Shown: positions 6,336-13,855 of the stretch, piece after piece
Numbering within the stretch: position 1 is the stretch's first letter
How the letters are laid out: each line of letters starts with the position of its first letter
From: CAYSPU01 sp964432995
Lineage (GTDB): Bacteria; Verrucomicrobiota; Verrucomicrobiia; Limisphaerales; JAHDYP01
Direction: 5' to 3'
Assembly: GCA_964432995.1 (NCBI GenBank)
Contig: CAYSPU010000060.1
Coordinates: forward strand, 1 to 25,307
DNA length: 25,307 bases
Notes under the pieces: model-generated
Databases searched by the model: none
Seen by the model: only the letters and a program-made list of their open reading frames with translations
What the model was told of the DNA's origin: nothing
Translations under genes and position numbers: made by a program

Positions 6336-8654
6336 ATGAACACTGCCAAGATGATCGAGTTCCTCAGGAACCACGTTGGTCTTTTCAAACACTTCTCCGA
6401 TGACCGGCTCACGGAGTTGATCCGCGGATCCCGCGTGATCACCTACGAAGCCAATGAAGCCGTCCTCCACGTTGGAGAAGATGCCACCTTCCTCGGTGTC
6501 ATCTGCTCCGGCGAGGTCACGGTCTCGGTTCTCGGGGACGGCGCCCATCGCCAGGTCCTGGGCACGCTGCGCGAGGGCGACCTGTTCGGCGAGATCGCCC
6601 TGATGACGGGCGACAAGACGCTGGCGGACATCATCGCCAAATCACCGACCCGGGTGCTGCGGGTGCCGGTTCACGTGTTCCAGTCGGTCATTCTGACCAA
6701 CATGCGTGCGGTCCAACACTTGTCGAAGACCATCGCCGAGCGCCTCAAGTATTTGTCAGCCGACCCGGCAAAAGCGGCGGCGGCGTTCCGGAGCAGCGCC
6801 GATCCGTATGGGCTGCACCTCAAAGGCGAGCGCCCGGAGATGATCCTGGTCGTCAACTGCGGTTCGTCTTCGCTGAAGTACAGCTTCTTCGACACCGAGA
6901 ACGAGGCGAACACGGCCCGCGGCCTGGTGGAACGCATCGGGGGGCGTGGCACCCGGCTGGTCCATCGCGGCGCGCACGGGGAGGTCGTCCGCGAACTGCC
7001 AACGGGCGGGTATCCCGAGGCCTTCAACGCCATGCTGAAGGAACTGACCGCCAAAGATACGGGCGTGATCAGTTCGCCGTCGCAGATCAGTGTCGTCGCC
7101 CACCGCGTGGTGCACGGCGGGGAGCGGTTTGCCGAATCGGTCGTCATCGACGACAAAGTGATCGAGGCCATGGAGGCAATCACCCCCTTGGCGCCCCTCC
7201 ACAATCCGGTCAACCTGACGGGGGTCCGCGAGGCCCAGCGCGTCTTCCCGTCGGTACCGCACGTGGCCGTGTTCGACACGGCGTTTCACCAGACGCTGCC
7301 TTCGTACGCCACCCTCTACGGCCTGCCCTATGAGTATTACGAGAAGAAGGGTGTCCGCCGGTACGGCTTCCATGGCACCTCCCATGCCTACGTCTGCCTC
7401 GCCGCCGCCCAACACCTCAAACGGCGGGTGAACGAACTCGAAATCGTGAGCTGCCACTTGGGCAACGGTGCTTCCCTCTGTGCCGTCGACCACGGTCGGT
7501 CCATCGACACCACGATGGGCTTCACTCCGGGCGAAGGGCTGATCATGGGCACCCGCTCCGGCGACCTGGACCCGGGCGTCATCCCGTTCCTGGAACGGAC
7601 CGAGGGGATGACGGAGCCGCAAATCCAGGAACTCCTGAACAAGAAGAGCGGGCTGCTCGGCATCTCCGGAGTCTCGAGTGACATGCGGGAAATCGAGAAA
7701 GCCGCCGAGGCGGGCAACCGCCGTGCGCTCCTGGCGCTCAAGGCCTTCTGTTACCGGGTCCGCAAGTACATCGGTGCCTACCTCGCCGCCATGGGGGGGC
7801 TCGATGTCCTCATCTTCACCGGCGGCATCGGCCAGGGCAGCGCCGGTGTCCGCACGCTCGCTCTGCAAGGCCTCCAGGGCATGGGAATCAAACTCGACGA
7901 ACAGCGCAACCACGACGCCCGCGGCCACAGGGAAATCTGTCGGATCTCGGCCGATGACTCGCCCGTCACCGTCCTCGTGGTTCCCACGGACGAGGAACGG
8001 ATGATGGCCCGCGAGACCTTGCGGGCGCTGAGCCGCTCGTATCTCATGCATGTCATCGAGGCCCAACGGAAACACCCGATCCCCATCGAGGTCTCCGCCC
8101 GCCACGTCCATCTCTGCCAGGAACACGTCGAAGCGTTGTTCGGCGCAGGCTACCAACTCACGCAGCACTCCGACCTCTCGCAACCCGGCCAGTACGCCTG
8201 TAAGGAACAGGTCAACGTCGTCGGGCCCAAAGGCCGGGTCGAACGCGTCCGCGTTCTCGGACCAGCGCGCAAAGCCACGCAGGTGGAGATCTCCATGACC
8301 GAGCAGTTCAGGCTCGGGATCCACCCGCCCATCCGCGAGTCCGGCGACATCAAGGATACCCCCGGCTGCACGCTCGAAGGCCCCAAAGGCAATGTCGTCC
8401 TGGACCGCGGTGTCATCTGCGCCCTGCGCCACATCCACATGACGCCCAAAGACGCCCTCCGCTACGGTGTGAAGGACAAGTCCACCGTGCGCGTGCGCGT
8501 GCAGGGCCGCCGCGAACTGGTCTTCGGTGATGTGCGCGTGCGCGTGGATCCGAATTTCCGGCTCGCCATGCACCTGGATACGGACGAGGGCAACGCCGCC
8601 AATCTGAAGACGGGGGTGAAGGGGTACATTGACGGCATCCAGAACGAAGACTGA
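6336..8654 (+). CDS. Fusion: cyclic-nucleotide-binding-like domain + acetate kinase + PduL phosphotransacetylase
   Basis: This 772-residue cytoplasmic protein has three parts. Residues about 14-135 are a CRP/cNMP-binding beta-roll with the FGEIAL core (84-89). Residues about 168-562 are acetate kinase, with NCGSSSLKY (174-182), R257 in HRVVHGG, H289, D314 in VFDTAFHQT, H346 in GFHGTSH, H374 in CHLGNGAS and R407 in GTRSGDLDP. Residues about 580-772 are PduL, with paired histidines H590/H592 and H699/H701 plus H746 in MHLDTDEGNAA, the zinc-site pattern. The enzyme parts would interconvert acetyl-CoA and phosphate with acetyl phosphate, then acetate and ATP. Odd points: GIGEN of acetate kinases is GIGQG here (Q500), and the phosphate-binding arginine of the cNMP cassette is missing (GDKTLAD). 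No shell-protein genes lie nearby. No clear Shine-Dalgarno precedes the start. Confidence 0.93.
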   Translation: MNTAKMIEFLRNHVGLFKHFSDDRLTELIRGSRVITYEANEAVLHVGEDATFLGVICSGEVTVSVLGDGAHRQVLGTLREGDLFGEIALMTGDKTLADIIAKSPTRVLRVPVHVFQSVILTNMRAVQHLSKTIAERLKYLSADPAKAAAAFRSSADPYGLHLKGERPEMILVVNCGSSSLKYSFFDTENEANTARGLVERIGGRGTRLVHRGAHGEVVRELPTGGYPEAFNAMLKELTAKDTGVISSPSQISVVAHRVVHGGERFAESVVIDDKVIEAMEAITPLAPLHNPVNLTGVREAQRVFPSVPHVAVFDTAFHQTLPSYATLYGLPYEYYEKKGVRRYGFHGTSHAYVCLAAAQHLKRRVNELEIVSCHLGNGASLCAVDHGRSIDTTMGFTPGEGLIMGTRSGDLDPGVIPFLERTEGMTEPQIQELLNKKSGLLGISGVSSDMREIEKAAEAGNRRALLALKAFCYRVRKYIGAYLAAMGGLDVLIFTGGIGQGSAGVRTLALQGLQGMGIKLDEQRNHDARGHREICRISADDSPVTVLVVPTDEERMMARETLRALSRSYLMHVIEAQRKHPIPIEVSARHVHLCQEHVEALFGAGYQLTQHSDLSQPGQYACKEQVNVVGPKGRVERVRVLGPARKATQVEISMTEQFRLGIHPPIRESGDIKDTPGCTLEGPKGNVVLDRGVICALRHIHMTPKDALRYGVKDKSTVRVRVQGRRELVFGDVRVRVDPNFRLAMHLDTDEGNAANLKTGVKGYIDGIQNED

Positions 8655-8765
8655 GGAGAAGCTCCTGGCGGATTCCGTCCTGGTTTTGCGCATGAATGTT
8701 GTGTTAGCCTGATCGCTGATCAACTGACGTCAACCGTCCAACCAATGCCAACCAAAGGTCCTTGT

Positions 8766-9482
8766 ATGAAACGAAGTATGCTCATCGGCGGAGCCGCCCT
8801 GCTCGCCGGTTCCCTCCTGGCGCTCGCCGCCACCCCGAAGGATGAAGTCACCGCCGCCGCCAAGAAACTGGCCGACCAGCCGAATTACTCCTGGAAGCAA
8901 ACCGTCACCGTCCCGGAAGGGAGCCAGTTCCAGCCGGGTCCCACCACGGGGAAGGCGCAGAAGGACGGCCTGCTGTGGGTCTCGATGACCATGCGCGACA
9001 ACGAGATGCAAATGCTCCGCAAGGGCGACAAAGCCGCTTACATTGACCAGGACGGCAATTGGCAGGCCGTCGCCGAAGGCGACTCGAGCGAGGGCCCCGG
9101 CCGCTTCATGGGAATGATGGCTCGGAACCTCCGGCCCCCCGCCGCCCAAGTGGAACAAGTGCTCACCAACACCGCCACCCTGAAGAAGGACGGGGATACG
9201 TATGCCGCCGACCTGACGGAGGACGGGGCGAAGAACCTGATGATGTTCGGGCGTCGCGGGCGCGGCGGTGGCGGCGAGGGGCCGAGCATCAGCAACGCCA
9301 AGGGGTCCGTGAAGTTCTGGGTCAAGGACGGCGTCCTCTCGAAGTTCGAGTACAAGGTCCAGGGCACGATGACTTGGAACAACAACGACCGCGACATCGA
9401 CCGCACCACCACGGTCGAGATCAAGGACGTCGGCACCACCAAGATCGACGTGCCCGAAGACGCCAAGAAGAAGGTGTCCTGA
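8766..9482 (+). CDS. Secreted protein of unknown function
   Basis: The product is 238 residues. The start at 8766 is preferred over the in-frame ATG at 8745 because AAAGG (8754-8758) sits at a suitable distance and the protein then begins directly with a signal peptide (Lys-Arg, a hydrophobic stretch, then Ala-Leu-Ala-Ala, about residues 1-22). There is no lipobox cysteine. The mature protein mixes beta-strand-like stretches, mentions of charged lysine-rich segments and a low-complexity RRGRGGGGEG patch near residue 166. Its plan (signal peptide, small beta-rich domain, strands such as KFWVKDGVLSKFEYKVQG) is reminiscent of LolA/LppX-like outer-membrane carrier folds, but no diagnostic motif is visible, so no function is assigned. 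It stands alone, with a strong hairpin 43 bases after the stop. Confidence 0.8.
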   Translation: MKRSMLIGGAALLAGSLLALAATPKDEVTAAAKKLADQPNYSWKQTVTVPEGSQFQPGPTTGKAQKDGLLWVSMTMRDNEMQMLRKGDKAAYIDQDGNWQAVAEGDSSEGPGRFMGMMARNLRPPAAQVEQVLTNTATLKKDGDTYAADLTEDGAKNLMMFGRRGRGGGGEGPSISNAKGSVKFWVKDGVLSKFEYKVQGTMTWNNNDRDIDRTTTVEIKDVGTTKIDVPEDAKKKVS

Positions 9483-9525
9483 TTCGCCTCACCGCGTTGG
9501 CCGGCAAGCGCCCGGCTGATCGTGC

Positions 9526-9566
9526 ACGCGCCATCGCCCCCGGCGCAGTCCGCGGCGATGGCGCGT
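9526..9566. terminator. 13-bp perfect hairpin between convergent genes
   Basis: ACGCGCCATCGCC (9526-9538) and GGCGATGGCGCGT (9554-9566) are exact reverse complements around a 15-base loop. The hairpin lies after the secreted-protein gene and before the end of the opposite-strand dehydratase gene, so it could end transcription from either side. No T-run follows, so a repeat origin is also possible. Confidence 0.5.
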
Positions 9567-9576
9567 CCCATTCTCG

Positions 9577-9606
9577 GCTGCGGGTCAGAAGACCCGCGGT
9601 CCGGAA
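9577..9606 (+). repeat. Dispersed palindromic repeat family B, copy 1
   Basis: A 30-base element with a 7-bp stem, GCGGGTC-loop-GACCCGC, followed by GGTCCGGAA. It matches 16391-16420 (inverted) and 18861-18891 almost base for base. All three copies lie between genes. Confidence 0.85.
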
Positions 9607-9753
9607 GACTGCTTCGCGGGCGATTGGGCGCTCGCAAGCGATCGGACACCGGTGTCAGATTTCGGACGGCGACGGTTCTGAGTCGCCGCAGGGGAGAGGC
9701 GGTTCTCTTTCAGCGGCGCGACCGGTGTCGGGCGTGGCAGGTCGGATGGCGGT

Positions 9754-11032
9754 CTAGGGCCTGACGGCGGTCCCGTCCTTGCGGCGCACGGGCTCCCAGT
9801 AGCCGGGGCGTTCAGGCAGCGGGTGCTTTCGCGCCAACTCCTCGTTGAGTTCGACGCCCAGGCCGGGCGCCTCCCGGATTCGCAGATACCCGTTCTCAAT
9901 CGTGGGGCACCCCGGGAACACCTCCTGAGTGGCCGCGTTGAATTGCACCGCCTCCTGGATGCCGAAGTTGTGTACCGCCAAGTCGAGATGCGCGTTANNN
10001 NNNNNNNCGCGCCGCCAGCTTGCGGCCCACGCTCAGTCCGCCCACCTGCGAGAGGTGGACCCGGATGAAGTCGATCAGCCGTTCGGAGATCAGGCCCATC
10101 CACTCGTGTGGACTGTTGAAGAGTTCGCCCATGGCGATGGGGACGGCCGTCTGCTGGCGCAGCATGCGGAAGTAGCCGATCGCTTCCGGGGCAAACGGGT
10201 CCTCAATGAAGAAGGGACGATAGCGCTCGAGTTCCTTGCAGAGGTTGATGGCCTCGATCGGTTCGATCCGCTCGTGGATGTCATGCAGCAACTCCACTTC
10301 CTCGCCGCACTGGGCGCGGATGTGCTCGAACATCTTCGGCGTGCTTCTCCGATAGGGCCCCGAATCCATGTGCGCCTCCACCGGCAGGCCGAAGCCGGCC
10401 TTCTCGAAGTCGGCCCCACCGGAGAGATGAGGAGCGCCATACGCCCCCAATTGGATCCGAACGTAGCGGAAGCCCTGGGCCATCTTCTCCCGGACGCGAT
10501 CCTCGAGTTGCCGCAGGTCCTGGCCGCCGGCGTGGGCGTAGCAATCGACGGCAAACCGGCATTTCCCGCCGAGCAGTTGGTAGACCGGCATGCCGGCGCG
10601 CTTGCCTTTGATGTCCCACAACGCCTGATCCACCCCGCTCAACGCGTTGTTCAGTACCGGCCCGTTCCGCCAATACGAACTCGTGTAGGCCACCTGCCAC
10701 AGATCCTCGATGTTGTCCGCATCCCGCCCCCGACAGAAGGGGTCCAGGTACTCCTCCACCGCGCTGCGCACCGCCAGCGGGCGCTGGTTGAAGGTGGCGC
10801 AGCCCAGGCCGTACAACCCCGGCTCGCTGGTCTCCACCTTGACCACCACAAACCGGATCCCCGGCTGCGGCGCCGTCAGGATCGGCCGCACCTTGGTGAT
10901 CTTCAGTGGTCCCAGCGGTTTGACGTTGAGGGCGTCACCGGCTGCCTCCGCGGCCCGCGCAGCAGGTGCCCACCCCAGCCAAGCCGCCCCCGCGCTCAAC
11001 CCCGCTCCCCGCAGTAGGTCTCGTCGATTCAT
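9754..11032 (-). CDS. Tat-exported mannonate dehydratase-like (ManD/RspA) enolase-superfamily enzyme, interrupted by an assembly gap
   Basis: The N-terminal 341 residues (11032 down to 10008) and the C-terminal 80 (9997 down to 9754) flank ten Ns. The start MNRRDLLRG opens a Tat-type signal peptide ending near Ala-Arg-Ala-Ala (about residue 28). ManD/RspA traits follow: EPGLYGLGCATF, ALWDIKGKRAGMPVYQLLGG, R192 in VRIQ, metal ligands D251, E277 (FIEDP) and E303 (MGELF), H253 in LHDIHERI, then DFIRVHLSQVGG. After the gap comes AHLDLAVHNFGIQE, typical of the same family. The family's usual WHGPGD-SPVGHAA block is missing, so about 20-25 residues probably fall in the gap; the Ns also shift frame, so true gap length is not ten. 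Family members dehydrate D-mannonate or D-gluconate, or have no known activity. It follows the RraA-like gene by 97 bases. Exact substrate unknown. Confidence 0.88.
9998..10007. other. Assembly gap (10 Ns) inside the ManD-like gene
   Basis: Ten Ns interrupt the minus-strand dehydratase. The coding frames on the two sides differ, which a fixed-size placeholder gap explains. By comparison with the family's conserved block, roughly 60-75 bases of coding sequence are probably absent. Confidence 0.95.
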
Positions 11033-11068
11033 AGGTCATGAACCTCGAACACGGAACCACACGCTTCA

Positions 11069-11126
11069 GTTCGATGTTCGGTGTTCGACGTTGGATGTTC
11101 GGTGTTCGATGTTCAGCGTTCGTTCC
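11069..11126. repeat. Low-complexity TTCGATGTTCGGTG-type repeat cluster
   Basis: Imperfect repeats of a roughly 7-11 base unit (GATGTTCGGTGTTCGA and variants) fill nearly the whole 97-base space between the ManD-like start and the RraA-like stop. A related cluster lies upstream of the RraA-like gene at 12090-12177. In this orientation the motif reads as MFDVRCSMF-like peptides, a familiar spurious translation in Verrucomicrobiota genomes. Confidence 0.75.
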
Positions 11127-11129
11127 AGG

Positions 11130-12068
11130 TCACCACGTCCTCCCCTGCAGCAGTTTCTCCCGTTGATACGGCGTCAGTTCCTGGCCTTTGCCCTTCAGCC
11201 ACTCCCCGAAGTCCTTCTCAATTGCCTCCGTCCATTTCCGATCGATCTCTCCCGGGGTGTACTTCCCCTCCCGCAACCGCTGGTGCCCGAACTCGTCGCG
11301 CAGGCGCACGATCTCCGAAGTCTCGACCACCTCCTGGGCGAGATGCGCCGGGATGAAGATGACCCCCTCCTTCTTTCCCAGGACGACGTCGCCCGGCATG
11401 ACGGCCGCCCGGCCGATCCGGACCGGCGTGTTGATGCCCATCAGCATCACGTCGGCAATCGCCGAGGGATCCCAGCCGCGGTTGAACACCGGGAAGTTGG
11501 GAATCTTCTCCACGCCTTCGATGTCCCGGGCCCCGCCGTCGATGACCACGCCCGTGCCCCCGCTCTTGGCCCAGATGCTGTTCGCCAGGTTGTCCCCCAT
11601 GAACGTTCCGTCAATCACCTTGCCCATCAGGTCCACGACGATCACGTCGCCCCGCACCAGGGTGTCGATGATCCAGGAATTCTGTCCGCCCACTCGCCCG
11701 TCCCGCTCCCCGTGGCGTTTGATGACCTCGTTCACGTCCGGCCGGACCGGATGAAAGAAGGCCGTCACGGATCGCCCCACCAGCACCGGTTCCTTGGGCC
11801 CGGCCAACACCCAGCCGCCTTCGAACTGCTGATGGAAGCCATGCCGACGCAGCACCGCCCACGCTTCCTCGATCGACACGGCCTTCATGCGCTCCAGAAT
11901 CTCGTCCGGGACCTTCGGTCGGCCGTCAGGGAAGCGCTCGCCCTTCCAGGAGGGAGAATACTCGATGAGTTGCTCGCGGCCGAACACACCCACCTGAGCC
12001 GAGGCGGAACTCAGAGTGACTACCGATAGAAGCAGGGCAAGCGAAACGGCAAGGCCGCATGGATGCAT
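11130..12068 (-). CDS. Secreted RraA-like (HMG/CHA aldolase family) protein
   Basis: This 312-residue protein starts at 12068, where a clean Sec signal peptide begins (about residues 1-24, ending SSASA). A longer open frame to 12437 runs only through repeats and is rejected. Residues about 95-245 match the RraA fold: GDVIVVD (140-146), the GDN loop at 158-160, GVVIDGGARD with R181 and D182, PVFNRG, and PGDVVLGKKEGVIFIP. Family members are divalent-metal 4-hydroxy-4-methyl-2-oxoglutarate/4-carboxy-4-hydroxy-2-oxoadipate aldolases and oxaloacetate decarboxylases that release pyruvate; RraA itself inhibits RNase E. Between two exported sugar-acid dehydratases, an aldolase-like role on a keto acid is more likely than RNase regulation. 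It has a C-terminal helical extension of about 60 residues and an unusual export signal. Repeat clusters flank it on both sides. Confidence 0.85.
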   Translation of the reverse strand: MHPCGLAVSLALLLSVVTLSSASAQVGVFGREQLIEYSPSWKGERFPDGRPKVPDEILERMKAVSIEEAWAVLRRHGFHQQFEGGWVLAGPKEPVLVGRSVTAFFHPVRPDVNEVIKRHGERDGRVGGQNSWIIDTLVRGDVIVVDLMGKVIDGTFMGDNLANSIWAKSGGTGVVIDGGARDIEGVEKIPNFPVFNRGWDPSAIADVMLMGINTPVRIGRAAVMPGDVVLGKKEGVIFIPAHLAQEVVETSEIVRLRDEFGHQRLREGKYTPGEIDRKWTEAIEKDFGEWLKGKGQELTPYQREKLLQGRTW

Positions 12069-12089
12069 GCAGAGGTTCGTGGAAAGCAC

Positions 12090-12177
12090 CGAACGCTCAA
12101 CGCTCAACTTCCAACGTTCAACATCGAACGGAGCAGGGTTGAACGTTGCTCGTTGAACGTTGAACGTTGAGCGTTGG
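12090..12177. repeat. AACGTT/AACGCTC low-complexity repeat with inverted halves
   Basis: GAACGCTCAACGCTCAACTT-like units on the left face GTTGAACGTTGAACGTTGAG units on the right, so the cluster can fold on itself. It is flanked by a 19-base imperfect direct repeat, GGTTCRYGGAAAGCACSGA, at 12074-12092 and 12185-12203. No gene is seen in 12069-12433; this cluster and the family A repeat at 12246-12355 account for most of it. Confidence 0.75.
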
Positions 12178-12245
12178 CCCCAGCGGTTCACGGAAAGCAC
12201 GGACCTCCACAGTGCGGACAGGCATGGAGGCCATGGACTGATCTG

Positions 12246-12355
12246 AGGTAGGGCGCGGCTCCGAGAAGGACTCGCGAGCGGGTCTCCGCATCGCGCCGAA
12301 GGCGTGCGCTTCGGAGACTGCATGTTGTGGCGCCCTCGGAGAGGGCGCCCTACCT
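12246..12355 (-). repeat. Dispersed palindromic repeat family A, intergenic copy 3
   Basis: It begins AGGTAGGGCG and ends CGCCCTACCT, giving perfect 10-bp terminal inverted repeats around a 110-base element. Read on the minus strand it aligns with 1485-1569 and 4204-4337, including the CTCTCCGAGGGCGCC block and GGCGCGATGCGGAGACC. It lies between the RraA-like gene and the upstream enolase-superfamily gene. Confidence 0.9.
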
Positions 12356-12433
12356 GATCGCTCATGCAAAACGGCGCCACATCGAAGCGCGTCTCCGGTG
12401 TCTTGTTCATACGATCTCTCCTTGGTTGTCTGC

Positions 12434-13855
12434 TCACACTCTGTCTCCGGCCGTGGGTGCGCCCCGACGGTTGCTCCAGAGGCGATCGTGCGATCGTTCA
12501 CCGTTCCAGGCGTCGGTCGGGGGGAAATAGACTTTCTCCGGGTCCAGCCCGCCGCGTCGGATGGCGGCCTTGACCGCCTCCTCGTTGAGGGTGATCCCGA
12601 GGCCTGGGCCGTTGGGAACCGGCACCATACCCTTCGCGTCGACGAGGGGTTTCGGCACGCCTTCGATCAGATCGTCGTAGTAGCCGGTGTCGACGTCGTG
12701 ATGCTCCAGCACGAGGAAGTTCTCGGTCGCGGCGGCGCAGTGGGCGCTGGCGAAGAGCAGCACCGGCGAACCGGCCATGTGCATGGCCATGCTGATGCCG
12801 TGCTCCATCGCCAGGTCCCCGATCTTCTTCGTCTCCAGCAATCCACCAGACGTGGCGAGGTCCGGATGGCAGATCGCGATCGCCTTCTTCTCGAACAAGC
12901 GCAGAAAGCCTTCCTTCAGGTAGATGTCCTCCCCGGTCAGCAACGGGGTCTGACACGCGTCCCGGATGCGGACGTAGTCGTCGACGCAATCCCAGGGAAC
13001 CAGGTCTTCGAGCCACGCCAGGTTGAAGGGGTCCAGGGCCCGCGCCAGTTTGATGGCGTCCTCGACGCCGATGTGGCCGAAGTGATCGGCGGCGATCGGG
13101 ATATCCCAGCCAACGGTATCGCGCACCTGGCGCGTGTAGTCCTGAAGTCGGGCGAGCCCTTTCTCCGTAATCCGGACTCCGGTGAACTGGTGTCGCGTGT
13201 CGGGCGAGTAGGGCATGCGGGACGGCCTCGAGTCGTCGCCGGCGCTCCTGGCGGGATAGGTCAGCGCGCCTTCGACGTCCCGCAACAAGCCGATGCCGAG
13301 GTCCATCTTCAGAAAGGTGAATCCCCGTTCCCGGCGCTGCCGCATCCGCCGTCCCATTTCCACGGGATCGCGTTGGGTCGGGGTGTCGGCGTACACGCGA
13401 ATCCGGTCGCGGAACTTGCCGCCGAGCATCTGCCAGCAGGGGACGCCCCAGGCCTTGCCCGCCAGATCCCAGCACGCCATTTCGACCGCCACCACCCCCC
13501 CGGCCTGACGCGCGTGACCGCCGAACTGTTTCAGCTTGCGGAAGATCCTGTCCACGTGGCACGGGTTCTCGCCCAGCACGCGGCTCTTGAGCATCAGCGC
13601 ATAGGTCGGGCTGGCCCCGTCCCGAATCTCACCGTACCCGGAGATGCCCTGGTTGGTATCGAGCCGCACCACGTGACTGCGGAAGTTTCCCAGGATGGGC
13701 GCGACCCGCAGGTCCGTGATCTTGAGCTGCGACGGCTCGGAATTGGTGTTGACCCGGCCGCGAACGGCCTCCGCTTCGTCGGCTGCCGCCAGGCTGCAGG
13801 GAGCGGCCAGGCCGGCTCCCCATCCGATGGATTTCAACCACTCTCGTCTGGTCAT
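12434..13855 (-). CDS. Tat-exported mandelate racemase/muconate lactonizing-type enolase-superfamily enzyme
   Basis: The 473-residue product starts at 13855. The ATG overlaps the transporter stop (ATGA) and is preceded by AGGAGA eight to ten bases away. MTRREWLKS is a near-ideal Tat motif, with the signal ending about residue 25. The barrel carries K183 and D185 in LKMD, metal ligands D257 (AADHFG), E283 (WLEDLVPW) and E309 (TGED), D332 in HPDLATSGG and a likely acid/base H359 in MAMHMAG. These fit the superfamily's proton abstraction from a carboxylate substrate, usually acid-sugar dehydration. A segment of about 30 residues after the second strand (about 200-230) looks like a family-specific insertion. 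It probably acts outside the cytoplasm on a sugar acid, before or beside the ManD-like enzyme. Racemase or cycloisomerase activity cannot be excluded. Confidence 0.88.
   Translation of the reverse strand: MTRREWLKSIGWGAGLAAPCSLAAADEAEAVRGRVNTNSEPSQLKITDLRVAPILGNFRSHVVRLDTNQGISGYGEIRDGASPTYALMLKSRVLGENPCHVDRIFRKLKQFGGHARQAGGVVAVEMACWDLAGKAWGVPCWQMLGGKFRDRIRVYADTPTQRDPVEMGRRMRQRRERGFTFLKMDLGIGLLRDVEGALTYPARSAGDDSRPSRMPYSPDTRHQFTGVRITEKGLARLQDYTRQVRDTVGWDIPIAADHFGHIGVEDAIKLARALDPFNLAWLEDLVPWDCVDDYVRIRDACQTPLLTGEDIYLKEGFLRLFEKKAIAICHPDLATSGGLLETKKIGDLAMEHGISMAMHMAGSPVLLFASAHCAAATENFLVLEHHDVDTGYYDDLIEGVPKPLVDAKGMVPVPNGPGLGITLNEEAVKAAIRRGGLDPEKVYFPPTDAWNGERSHDRLWSNRRGAPTAGDRV

Noticed and set aside
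6336..8654. Bacterial microcompartment locus
   Set aside because: PduL suggests this at first, but no shell-protein or aldehyde dehydrogenase genes occur in the window.
8654..8666. Terminator after the acetate kinase fusion (AGGAG-AAG-CTCCT)
   Set aside because: The stem is only five base pairs with no T-run, too weak to support.
6756..8723. 655-codon minus-strand open frame opposite the acetate kinase fusion
   Set aside because: Rich in Asp/His/Gly with no domain signal; it mirrors a gene whose three domains are all clearly recognised.
8745..8765. Earlier ATG for the secreted protein
   Set aside because: It has no ribosome binding site and would put seven extra residues before the signal peptide.
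9754..11032. Pseudogene call for the ManD-like gene
   Set aside because: The break coincides exactly with an assembly gap and both halves are well conserved, so a missing-sequence artefact is the simpler explanation.
11069..12177. CRISPR array
   Set aside because: The repeats are short, imperfect and contiguous, without unique spacers of constant length, and no cas genes are present.
12069..12437. N-terminal extension of the RraA-like gene
   Set aside because: It is translated entirely from family A and AACGTT-type repeats; the signal peptide starts at 12068.
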